From contig NC_134521.1 of the NCBI RefSeq assembly GCF_027942865.1, positions 22,074,449 through 22,138,448 on the forward strand: 64,000 nt of DNA. The letters are read 5' to 3'. Positions 53,307 to 63,658 of this stretch are shown piece after piece. The translations under genes and the position numbers were made by a program. The notes under the pieces were generated by a model. It was not told the origin of the DNA. It ran no database searches and saw only the letters and a program-made list of their open reading frames with translations. Each line of letters starts with the position of its first letter. The first letter of the stretch is position 1. The stretch is from Odontesthes bonariensis (taxonomy: Eukaryota > Chordata > Actinopteri > Atheriniformes > Atherinopsidae).

Positions 53307-56300
53307 ATGGGGCCCCTCCCTGGTCACCTGTCCCCACTTGTCTTCCTCTCCCTCCTCCTGCTCCACCCCTGCACGTCCTTCAGGCCTCAGGTTATGGAAC
53401 GAGCATCTGACCACCAACAGCCCCAGAGCTCTGGTAACACTACAGAGTCTGGAAAGCGAGCATGTTTGGATGTTGTTGTGTGTAAACCTGGCATTTTGCT
53501 GCCGGTGTGGATGCCCCTCAACCCTCCTGTAGGGGAGAAGGCAGGGAGGGCTATCATCTACTTCCTCTGTCTGATGTACATGTTCCTGGGCGTATCCATT
53601 ATCGCAGACCGCTTCATGGCATCAATAGAGGTCATAACCTCTCAGGTATCTATATGTTTGCTAATTCTAAATGAAAAAAGCTCATTCTGGATTTAATGTT
53701 GATTGATTTTGGTTTAATATTGATGAGTGTGTTACTTCCGTTCTGCTCTCTGACGATAAATAATCGGTCATCATCCAAAAAGAGACCCTAAAATCTATAT
53801 CAAACCCTACATGAATAAACTGTAAGCTCAGTGTTAACGTGAAATGTTGTGGGATCATTAACCGCTTAACATAAATATGTCAGAAATATCATAAACATCT
53901 GTTTGTACCACATTTAATCTACTGACAGATGTGATGGCATTGATTGTGGCATTGTAATTGTCACCCGCCAGCCAGTGAACAGTTAGTTTATGTATTCGAA
54001 ATAGATGAAATTGGCAAATGTAATACCTTGAGAGCCTTTGAGAGGGAACAAAAAGTGCTGACAAGGCATTTGGATACCAGCATTTCCAAAAGGATGCATT
54101 TTGTGTGATGTTTCCAGCATATATTTGATTAGTAAAAAAGGTGAACCAGTGAGGGAGTCATGAGCACCAAGGCTCATTGATGCCTTTGGGAAGTCAAAGT
54201 TGGCTGTCCAATTACACAATTGCACACTCAGGCATATCAGAAGGCATTCAGAGGGATACTTTGGGAGAAACTAGAATCGCACTGCATGCAAACTACCCAG
54301 TTTCCGATACTGTAGACTGTCTGCACAAGCAATGGCAGCTATGAAAGAAAATCCCCACTACTGAGCATATCCTTTCAAAGCCTGCCCATCGTACAGCTGT
54401 TTCCTCTGGTCTCACGAACGTCTCAGATGCAACACAGAAGCAGTATAAGGATGCCCTTCTCATAAGAAGGTTTTCTTACTACTTTGCGTCATTGAACTCC
54501 ATTATGACAGCCCTATCCCACGAGTATTGCAGGCACATGTTAAACTAGATTTGTCTGTGTTCCATGTAAACACCATATGTAAAAATAATAATGATCAATT
54601 CAGGAGAAAGAGGTGACCATCACCAAACCCAACGGTGAAACCACGGTGATGATAGTACGGGTCTGGAACGAGACTGTTTCCAACCTCACACTCATGGCCC
54701 TGGGCTCCTCTGCACCAGAGATCCTGCTCTCTCTTATTGAGGTACTTTATTTCTTTCTTATAAAGATACAGATGCTTTTTACCTACATGTTTGACTTCAA
54801 GTTATTTCATTTTGTTTAATAAATAGATGGATATATGCTGTAAAAAAAAAAAAGAGAGTTAATGTATTATGAGTACCATCTAATGTTGATTTTAAAACAT
54901 CACTACCTCCAAAGTGAGCAAACTTGATTCATTCACATGTATGTAAAAGTATATTAAAAGTTGGGTTGACTCCCTGTTTCACTGTGACAGGTGTGCGGAC
55001 ACAACTTTGATGCAGGGGAGCTCGGCCCAAGCACCATCGTGGGAAGTGCCGCCTTCAATATGTTTGTGATAATTGGTCTGTGTGTGTGGGTGATCCCTGA
55101 CGGAGAGTCTCGCAAGATCAAACACCTACGGGTGTTTTTTATCACGGCTTTCTGGAGCATTTTTGCCTACATTTGGCTCTACCTCATACTGGCTGTTATT
55201 TCACCTGGGATTGTCGAGGTTGGTTTCATGTTAGCTGAATTTAATTGTTTGGGCACTTCTGGGCAAACAGCACATTTTGTCCACTGTTTTATTGATTTTT
55301 CCGCAACTGAATCGTGCACAGAAATATTTTTACATTAATTTACAAATAGTTTTTTGTGTAAATGACATCTGTCATGTATGCGGTGGGTTTTGGGATTCAC
55401 CAAGCTTATTATCGGTCCGCTGAGGGCAGCATGCAACGCCTTCTCAGACATTTATATTACAGACTCCTAGGGGTTAAATGTCACTGGAGCAGAGACTCAG
55501 TGATCCGTCAGCAATCCCCCATATGAAGCAGAAGAGCTCTGGGTAGATTTGGCTAACATTGGAGTGGCTGTGTAATGTTTAACTTTGTAGCACTTATGCA
55601 CAAACCTTTATTATTGCAGTTGTCAACATCGCAAATCTCGATATGCGCCAAAATTGACGTCACAATTCCTGCTGTGCCGGATATGTTGCTGTTATTTTAG
55701 CCAGTGATGCACCTCCTGATTTATTTTTTATTTTTTTTAAGCCTTTTGCACGCTGCATGATGGGCACATTGTAAATATGGTAGATCCGTAAAGGAAGATT
55801 GTGTGCGCAAGTCCATATCTGCAGTCATCCGTAGGACCCATAAAACCCAAGAAGGGAAACCGCTGCAAATGTTCCAAAAACATCAAACATAAAAAAGTAA
55901 AACGGAAGAGTCAAAACTGTTCTCTTAATTTTGTGTTTGACTCCTTCAAATGCGCATGAGTCATACACCAACACAACTTAAATGTCAGTATAAACAGCCT
56001 GGATTTAGATCCAGTGGGACACAATGAGTTAAAGTTCTGTGGCCTGACATTTGGATCAGCAACAAAACATGTTGTTTCCCCAGGGGTGCCCAACTTTTAC
56101 ATAAAACTTTACATTTATGTGTATTTCTAAAACATCAAGTAAGTAAATGATCTAATGGTCATATCGGCTTTATCTCCAGGTGTGGGAAGCCATTGTTACG
56201 CTGCTTTATTTTCCGTTGTGCGTGATCCTGGCATGGATCGCTGACCGTCGCATGCTCTTCTACAAATACATGCACAAGCGGTACCGTGCTGACAAAAGGC

Positions 56301-59300
56301 ACGGCATCGTGGTGGAAATGGAGGGGGACCTTTCCCCTAAAGGCATTGATGTAATTATGGATGGAAAGTTGTCAGATAGCAGTTCGTGCCCGGGAAACTC
56401 ATCCAGTGTGACAGTCTCTGTGCAGACAGGCAATGATTTAGACCAAAATAAAGATGAGGTAAGACATGTGGTCCAGGTAGAAATGCTGTATTAAAGACTG
56501 AATAGTGTAAAGATTTTCTCCCCATTATTGTCAGTTTTAGCATTCATTCTGTCTTAAAGTTCCCATGGCATGGTATAGTAGCGGCACTTTAAATGGGCTT
56601 ACGGAGGCTTCAGGATGTTATACCCCCAGGCGTTCTCAAAATTCACCCGGAAAACGCAGATTTGGCCTCTTAGAAGAAAGCCCCATTTCAGCGCTTTCTC
56701 CAGTGCCCTGTTTTCCTAATGAGAAGCAAGGAGGAGCGCGAAGGGTGTGTCATGGCTGAATGGGGGCGTGTCTGATCTCTGTTTTGGCTACGCGCATGTT
56801 AGCTGCCTGCTAAAAAAAAAATAGAAATGGCAGGTGAGCAAACCATCGTACCGTTCGCCTTCGACCCGGAATCGGACCCTGAAGCCGAGGCGCAGGCAGT
56901 TCAGCAACAAACTGCAGATCAGCAGCGCCTTCAGCAAAACGTCTCAGAATGGTGAGTTTGAAATGTTATGTCTGGAAACGTTTATAGTTGGGTCGGTCCG
57001 AACCACTGAGGTGCGCAGATACTAGCAGTCGCTTAGCCTACGGTAGCCTAATTAGAGCAGAAATTGTAGTCACTACATCAGGACTACCTAAAATATTATT
57101 TTTGCTTACAAAACGTATAAGTTCCCAACTTATTTTGCAATGTGGGCACGTATTTGCAGTGCTAATTAGTGAGTATGGCTGCTGGCATCTCCAGTCTCTA
57201 CACCAAGTAACTTTCTCAATGTCGCCTTGCATTGTACAACAGTAACACTGCCAAATTATTTCCCATAGTACACATTGCCAACATGTTATGAAAAACAACT
57301 GTAATAAACGCCGGTGGGTAATTTCATGAAAATTGCAATTGCAATTACCCCCACAAACACTGTCCTGTTTGGCAAATGATTCTCCACCCAGTGTTGACAT
57401 AAGGGGAGCGATTTATAACCAAGTTTTCTAGACAAAAAGGTTTACATGCTATAATATACAAAAAAAAACATACCTCATCATATCCTGACCAGGTGCTGGA
57501 TCCAAAGTGTAACTACACGAAGTGAAACTTATGCTACATATTTCTGTGTACACCTTTTTAGTAGCCCGTCTTCACTGGGAACAGCCAGTTGTTCGTTGCC
57601 CATGTAGTTATACAGTAGCCTATGGCATGCAAAAAAACATGATAGTATTCTGACCAGCATGTAATTATTCTCCATGCTCACCTGTTAACTCATTTACTTG
57701 CCACTAAAGATGTTTCATTGTTATATTTGCCGGCATTACCTGAAAACAGAATATCATTACACTGCCTTTTTTTTTTTTAAATAATAGGTGTCAATGTGGA
57801 ATTTGCGAGATAATGCCCACAGAAAGGGAGAATAGATGCTGCATGGAGATCCCTCAGGTAACACTGTAAACATTTGGATCTACCTGTTCCTGAAATGACA
57901 CTTACCATGTCTAGTTCTAATCTTTATTAGGTCACAGCACTACTAGGAGAAGTGGCGGCAGAGCCAGCATGTATGCTGGATCATCCAGGGTTTGAGCCGG
58001 TCTGTCTCAATGTATATTCGCTACAAACCGCTGGGCGAGTGTACAGGCACCATTTTGGCAGTTTACGCCTGAGAAGAACGCATCGGTAAGCGTTGTAAAA
58101 TAATTACTCATAGCCACATACATAGAGTTTACAGTATACCCACCCAATAGGGCCTGATAATTCAACTATGCAGACAGTATGAAGAGTGTTTGTAGATTTA
58201 TTTACAAGACATTATTAAAACACAATCAAGAATAATCCATAGGAATATGTAAATATGTACAACATAGCAATAACAGAAGAACAACAACATTCTCTGCAAG
58301 TGTCATTTTTTCTATCTGTTCTTCCAGGCGCTTCAGGTATTTGGCCTACAGGCAGTTTGTGGCGTGGTGCTGGGGCTTTTTGGGTCGCCGGATCAGAGTG
58401 GTCATTCCTGCCTGTGTGGTCCTGCGTATCCGTGCCGAGTACCCCGATGATGAAGAACACTGCACCGGGTTTAGACTGCCTCGCGTGTGAAAAATTAGGT
58501 CCATCAGGACATCCACATACCCTTTTCACACAGAACATTCATACACACTGTACACGCACAACATTTGTACATTTCAATGTTTATTTTTATATCTATTTAT
58601 ATTTCTCACATTTTTTGTATTCCTATTTGTTGGAATTAACCTCAGTAAATTTGATACAGGCAAAAGTAGTTGGACTTGAATTCTTGAACTTTTGAGGTCT
58701 TACCAAAGGTTGGCTTAGTCTTTTGACATTTGACTGCACTCTCCCTTCTTGGATTTGGGAAAGGAGATTTTGAAGAGAGGTACACCGTCTGCTGTCTGGG
58801 CCTGTGGTCGGTTCGCATTTTCATTAAAGTGGATCGCCGCCAAGTACAGTCTGAAAGTACAAGAAACAATGTGTAAACGGTGTTTCTCACAGAATTTTCA
58901 TTTGTCATGGTGGTGGGGGTTAGCTGGTAGAGACACATGCATCATCATGGGAGAGCATATGAAAAGCTCTTTTCCAAAATGCTATAAAAGCTGTTCTCAT
59001 TACTTTTTTTAAATCTGATTTCAAGCATCAGGAAAAGTGATATTAGCTGAGATTTACATAACATGTTGAAACATTTAAATGCTGCTTTTAATGGTAGTAA
59101 CAAATAAAACAACATTTTTGAAAGTAGGTATAAAGCATTTTGGAAAAAGCTTTTCATATATTGTGAAGTTTCATAGGAACTATGATCTGAAAACCCCCTA
59201 AAAGTATACATTTTTTGGTAAATCAAATATAAATTACATTCACAAGACAATCTTTTCAGGGGACCTGGTCTAGGTGTTTCGTGCCTTATAGTGCTGGAGA

Positions 59301-62300
59301 AACCCGGCTCAATAATGACATTTCAGACAACAAAAACTTTCAACAACTACAAGGTAAAACATCTCACCTGCAAAGCATTCCAATATAGAGCAAGACAACA
59401 TTCTTCGGTGTGGCTGCAGTCCTATTGACAATGGGGTCAGTCTGGCAGGCAGCATCCCTGGTCCGGGATGTCTGGATGTGAGCACTTGATGTGCTGGCCA
59501 GTGAAGAGTGAAAGTGAACCTGATGCAGACAGAGAGCACACATCTCATGGTTCGAAAGCTGAGCATTACACTCGTGATAAACTGACGAGTCACGACAGAT
59601 TTGAAGTCAAAACTGTGTTCGAATTGACAGATAGGCCTACATAATGGTGTATGTTCGAGGGTAGTCAGCAAACGTTTGCTAAACACCCTTCACCTAGCCA
59701 CAACACCCGATCGCGTATCCCACACGAAAGACGCAGAAACGACTCGACGTAAAAAATAAAAAATAAAAGGTCACCAAACCGTAACAAAGGCTTACAAAAT
59801 ATAAAGTCACCAATCGAAAGAAAGGCTTACAAAATATGAATTGTTTTCGTCGGGCGTCATTTTCCGTGTAACAGACGTATCTAGCCGCAGAACATAACTA
59901 GACTTGCTTACCTAAGTATTCATGCTTTATGTAGTCCCCTACACGTAAGATACTTGGTCAAAAGACAAATGTCTTGTTTTACAACCAATTTTCCAAATCT
60001 AACCAGTTTAACAGAGTATTGGTTTTGTAGCGCAGTGTAGGTTTCATGGATAAATACCTCCACAGCTAATGTTGGCTAGTTAGCTGTCACCCATAAAGTG
60101 CTAGCGGCTAGCAAATAATTATGACTTACTTGCCAAGCCTTGCCGTGTGGATCGGCAAGGCTTGGCACTGATCCAGGCTTCAACTTCAGGTGTAGGGCAA
60201 AACCTGCCCTGTACTGTCCCAAGTTGTGAAAGCATTCCTCTGTGAAATGTCTCGCAAACACTGACGCTCTTTGGAACATGCATGGGCACCCGTCCCTCGT
60301 AAATGAAATTAAGCCATTCCGTTTTCAAAGGGACAGAGGATGGAAGCGGAAACATATTCTTCTCTTCATCTTCACATCCTGGCACAGTACATTTCGCATG
60401 GTAACGTCGTTTGGAAGCCATTGCTGTATCTTCTGTGACTGTCTTCAGTCGTGGCGAGTCTTCTTCTTTGGCGAGTCTCGGTCTACTCCACATGAGTTGG
60501 GCGGGTAAGGTAATGCAGGTGTGGGTGGAGACAGAGGGCGTGGCGGAGAGAGGGGGTGGGAAATTTTGATGAGCTCTATCCTGGCATGACGTCATACCAG
60601 GAGCCTTGAGTCAACGAGACACTTGGGCCCAATCCCAATTCACCCCTTGGCCCTACCCCTTACCCCTTCCCCTCCGTTTTGCGCGTTCACGTGTAGAGGT
60701 AGTGTTGTCCCAATACTCTTCCAAAGCCCTTCCCCTTAGCCCTACCCCTCCGTTGTAGCCCTTCAAACGGAGGGGTTCGGCCAGGCAGACTCCGTTTGAA
60801 GGGGTATGATATATTTCCCAGAATACAACGCGACTACCGGGAGATCGCGAGTCTTTTTAAAAATGGCAGAAGCGAGAGCACCACACAAATGTAAGTTCTT
60901 CTAATTTTTTTGCCATAATTTAACTGTTTTAATCGTTTTAAGTTGTGATAACTGGTGTATTGTGTGAGTTTAAAGTGGTGGCAATGTGTAGTTGTTTTCT
61001 GCTATAAACGCACATGGGAAAAGTCGCTATTTTACATGGAGTAATCGGTCAATGCATGTGAAGGTGCTGTGAAAGAGTTGTCATTTTTTAAATTGTAACA
61101 CGAGTATTTACAAGCAATGTAGTTGGTTAACCATAGAGTTCCTTTTGAGTGACGTGAGCGTCATTTCGCTACCTATTATCACAAGTATTCATATACGTGA
61201 CTGATTCACAGGGACTCAAGCACAAACAAAGAGCCTGATCAGGTTTAGCGCCGAAAACGAAGATCTGTTTCTAAAGTCATCCCCATCCCCAAAAAGAAGT
61301 AGGAAGTCCAATCCCATAATGGATTACCTGATACAGGAGAGCCTGAAGGAGCAGAAGCGCCACGAGGAGAAAACGGAGCGCTTTTTAGCTCGGTTTGAGC
61401 GCATGATAGACAAACTTTACGGTGAGTTGATGCGCCATGCACCTATTGTACACACAGCCACCACTACCGCATTCTGAAACACCTTTTTTTAATTTTTTAC
61501 AATGGATGAAAGTGCATGCTATAATGTCATGTCGTGTCTTGTTCCCCCAGAACATCACTGAGCCCAGCACCTCCGATGCGCCCTCCGCTGTTCCTGCTCC
61601 GGTCATCTCGTTCTCGATGATTGCACTGTTGCCCGTTTATATTCATATTGTTTATATTCATACTGTTTATTGTCCATATTTGCACCACACACTTTACAGC
61701 AGACACTTTAAGCTGTTATTTCTGAAAATAAGCTGCCTTACCAGTCTGTAATGTGAGCCTAATAAAATAAATTAAGGACAAAAGGTTTGTGAGCATGATT
61801 ATCACATCAACATCATATGAACGACTGGAACGGATATTGGTATGAAGAGATTTATTATACAAGGGATAACAAAAAAATTGGGGTACATGTTGTGGTCCAA
61901 TGGGCAATAATTTGTAGGACGACCCGTCTGCTGGAAAGAAAAACATGGAAAGATCAGGCTTTCATCCTCCCAAAGTAACAAAGGCTAAACGTTAGCTTAT
62001 GCTTTCAGCTAGGTTAGCCAGGTTAGGATACTACTCCAGTCAATGAATCAGCAAATCCAACGAGACAAGCAAATTGTTTCTATATTACACGATATCACAA
62101 ATGTACAGTTAGAAGCACTTTCAAACACAAACACACAATCATTTTCACACGCCGGCTCTGGAAGCTACCAGCTGCTCACTCACCTGCGTTATTTGTATTA
62201 ATTTATAATTCTACATACCGTAACAAGATCCAGCAATGCTCCCAGATGTCGAAGACGCCTTCGCCTGATGGCACTCCGTCGATTCGACGCAGATATTTCT

Positions 62301-63355
62301 AAAAATATCCGAATAGCCCAGGACAGCGCGAACACCACAGCACCGGTCATGTTTGTTTACTTCTGGCTAAAGCTGTCGCTTTTGGTTACGTAACAACTGA
62401 CGGCGCGAACTTATTACGTTCGTGAGTGTGAAGTGCTGTCCCAATTCGAAGGGGTGACATTCTTAGCCCTTCGCCTACCCCTCCGTTTGAAGGGGCGAGG
62501 GGTAGGGGCGAGGGGTAGGCGAAGGGGTAGAAAATAGAATTGGGATTGGGCCTTGGGCGCTCTATTCAAAACATGGAGGAAATGCTGTACTGCTCAGTGA
62601 ATACATTTCGCAATTTCTACTCACTGGGGTGACTTAAGGAGGCTAGAGGAACTCATTTTAAGGCTAAAAAACCTCAGAGTGAAATTTTCATGCCATGGGA
62701 CCTTTAAATAGCCTGGATCTTCTTGAATTTAAATAGGCTACAAGCCTGTCAGATGCAGTGGTTTTGGTAATGTTTTTATCACTTTGAAGCACTAGCATCT
62801 CCTAGTTTTTCCTGCTAAGAATTTTTGTGTTTTAAATGGTACTTTATACGACATTTGGCAGCATAGTGATATTTAGCGTTACAATGTTTTGTGTTACAAC
62901 CAGTTTACTCTCTTGGATAGGTGGTCCGCATCTTGAAAGACCTGAAGGAGAAACATCCAGACAAAGACCTGGACCAGCTGATTGAGATGGCCAACTACTC
63001 TGCCCTGGTCCATCAGAAGAAGAGCCGCGCCTTCTACCGGGTACAGGCAACACGCATGATGATCGGTGTCGGAAACATTTTAAAGAGACACGCGGCTGAT
63101 CACAGACGACGCAAAGGACGGGAGGAGGCTGATGAAGCGACGTGTTCGCACATTTGTTTTGAAAGTGCCCAGTACCAATGCACAGAGAACTGTGGCTCTC
63201 TGACCCTGGGGGTGAGCCTTGATGGTGGCACAGGCCAGAACACGTTCTACGTGGACTACTGTACAGAAAACGGGTCTGCCAATGCAGGATCGGACTATGA
63301 ATTCACTGAGGGAACCCTGGTGTTCAAACCTGGGGAAATGCATAAAGAAATCAAG
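53307..63355 (+). CDS. slc8a2: Sodium/calcium exchanger, 5' half (5 coding exons); continues past the window
   Basis: NCX proteins sit in the plasma membrane and export one Ca2+ for about three Na+. Coding exons: 53307-53645, 54604-54741, 54991-55218, 56180-56458 and 62921-63355, all in phase 0, giving residues 1-473. Seen: a signal peptide (about 1-24), a first membrane helix (82-100), the alpha-1 repeat with GSSAPE (147-152) and GSAAFN (177-182), further helices, the XIP auto-inhibitory segment (about 258-277, RRMLFYKY...KRYR), and the start of the Ca2+-binding Calx-beta domain 1 (from about 406; [15 protein letters not shown]). The other half of Calx-beta, CBD2 and alpha-2 lie beyond 64000. 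The start ATG lies in an exon opened by the acceptor ending at 53213. The paralogue call rests on similarity and on ckm linkage (SLC8A2 and CKM are near each other in human). The fish-specific slc8a4 is the main alternative. The fourth intron (6.5 kb) contains a mobile element with its own genes. Confidence 0.85.
53646..54603 (+). other. slc8a2: slc8a2 intron 1 of the coding region
   Basis: A 958-bp intron with GTATCT donor and TTCAG acceptor. Nothing else recognised in it. Confidence 0.7.
55219..56179 (+). other. slc8a2: slc8a2 intron 3 of the coding region
   Basis: A 961-bp intron with an unusual but usable GTTGGT donor and TCTCCAG acceptor. No repeat or gene recognised in it. Confidence 0.65.
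56827..58490 (+). CDS. Free-standing P2X7 C-terminal (ballast-type) domain protein, 4 exons
   Basis: Exons 56827-56951, 57788-57857, 57931-58085 and 58328-58490, GT-AG throughout, close exactly to 513 nt, 170 aa with no stop or slip. After an acidic, Gln-rich start ([20 protein letters not shown]) comes [21 protein letters not shown], then [31 protein letters not shown] and [18 protein letters not shown] followed by GFRLPRV. This is the Cys-rich cytoplasmic domain that in the P2X7 ATP-gated channel forms the so-called ballast (zinc and GDP binding in the rat structure, recalled). No channel part is present. The domain is known as stand-alone, multicopy genes in fish. Its role alone is unknown. 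Here it starts about 270 bp inside a transposon end, which probably supplies its promoter. Confidence 0.85.
58704..60421 (-). pseudogene. THAP-finger protein gene of the TTAA element, 3 exons, two frameshifts
   Basis: Minus-strand exons 60421-60130, 59471-59368 and 58850-58704 have GT-AG ends and matching phases. Exon 1 starts [20 protein letters not shown] with the first two Cys of a THAP zinc finger, then [20 protein letters not shown]. At the third ligand the frame slips near 60252-60256, and the other frame goes on with [19 protein letters not shown], the standard end of this THAP type. Exon 2 reads [16 protein letters not shown]. Exon 3 reads [19 protein letters not shown] then FPKSKKGEC, slips near 58735-58738, and ends [10 protein letters not shown] at a GTAAGA donor. 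Blocks 2 and 3 are familiar from uncharacterised multicopy fish proteins. Downstream exons are missing. Each slip equals loss of one GC pair. With both breaks it cannot make its protein. Confidence 0.7.
60131..60167. repeat. Perfect 15-bp hairpin at the end of the THAP exon
   Basis: TGCCAAGCCTTGCCG (60131-60145), a 7-base loop, and its exact reverse complement CGGCAAGGCTTGGCA (60153-60167). It covers the last codons of THAP exon 1 and abuts the splice donor, so in RNA it could hide that donor. Confidence 0.9.
60863..61561 (+). CDS. Shrunken Myb/SANT-like protein of the nested element, 3 exons
   Basis: Exons 60863-60890, 61212-61421 and 61551-61561 with GT-AG ends join to 249 nt, 82 aa. The start [20 protein letters not shown] matches the first helix of Myb/SANT-like DNA-binding proteins of Harbinger-type elements, but after AENEDLF the frame jumps to a Lys/Ser-rich spacer and a coiled segment ([20 protein letters not shown]). 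The other two helices of the domain are absent. The joined frame is open, but the product would hardly bind DNA in the normal way. It is probably an internal-deletion remnant. Confidence 0.55.
61562..62552. other. Non-coding right half of the nested element
   Basis: No gene recognised between the Myb-like remnant and the right inverted end. A plus-strand AATAAA lies near 61763 and could end the Myb-like transcript. The last 90 bases are the motif array. Confidence 0.5.
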
Positions 63356-63654
63356 GTGAAAATATATTTTAGTTGGTGTAATTTGTTAATATTTTGAAAC
63401 TTTGGCCCCTTGTTTTCACCCAACTTCAAAATTAAAAGTGTCAAATTAAGACAAAGATTACCACGCAAGGTTAATTTCATGCAAAGTCCTTATATTTTGG
63501 GGTCCAATTCTGATCGGAAGTTGACATACATCTAATGGGGGAATGTAGAAATTTTCATTGATTTGTATGTATTTATTTTTTTAAACTTTTTTTACAATAC
63601 ATTTCTGAAAGTTTTGATTAATTTAGGGATTTCTGACATCTTAACATTAAACAT
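63356..63654 (+). other. slc8a2: slc8a2 intron sequence
   Basis: Starts with a GTGAAA donor after coding exon 5. AT-rich, with nothing else recognised before the repeat at 63659. Confidence 0.6.
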
Positions 63655-63658
63655 TTAA

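Larger units (their letters stand above)
60626..62552 (+). mobile_element. Nested Harbinger-like element, 1.9 kb, 3-bp target
   Basis: Perfect 16-bp inverted ends GGCCCAATCCCAATTC lie inside TTG at 60623-60625 and 62553-62555. Many copies of an inner motif (CCCTCCGTTTGAAGGG and GAGGGGTAGG types) crowd both ends, as binding-site arrays do. A 3-bp target plus a Myb-like gene suggests PIF/Harbinger, although TTG is not the usual TWA target. No transposase gene remains. It inserted between the THAP gene and the right end of the 56558-62703 element. Confidence 0.8.
56558..62703. mobile_element. 6.1-kb TTAA-flanked element carrying a P2X7-ballast gene and a THAP gene
   Basis: The ends AGTTCCCATGGCATG and, inverted, AGGTCCCATGGCATG (14 of 15 match) lie inside TTAA at 56554-56557 and 62704-62707. 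These ends, and the sequence just inside the right end (AAAAAACCTCAGAGTGAAAT), match a repeat family I know from many fish. Inside are a plus-strand four-exon gene (56827-58490), a convergent minus-strand three-exon gene (60421-58704) and a later nested insertion (60626-62552). TTAA targets and a THAP finger are both features of Kolobok transposons (recalled), so a Kolobok-like origin is likely. Whether the THAP protein is the transposase or an accessory protein is unknown. The element lies entirely within an slc8a2 intron. Confidence 0.8.

Noticed and set aside
60422..60595. N-terminal extension of the THAP frame to an ATG at 60595
   Set aside because: THAP fingers begin close to the start Met; the ATG at 60421 gives [11 protein letters not shown], while the extension has no homology and overlaps probable promoter DNA.
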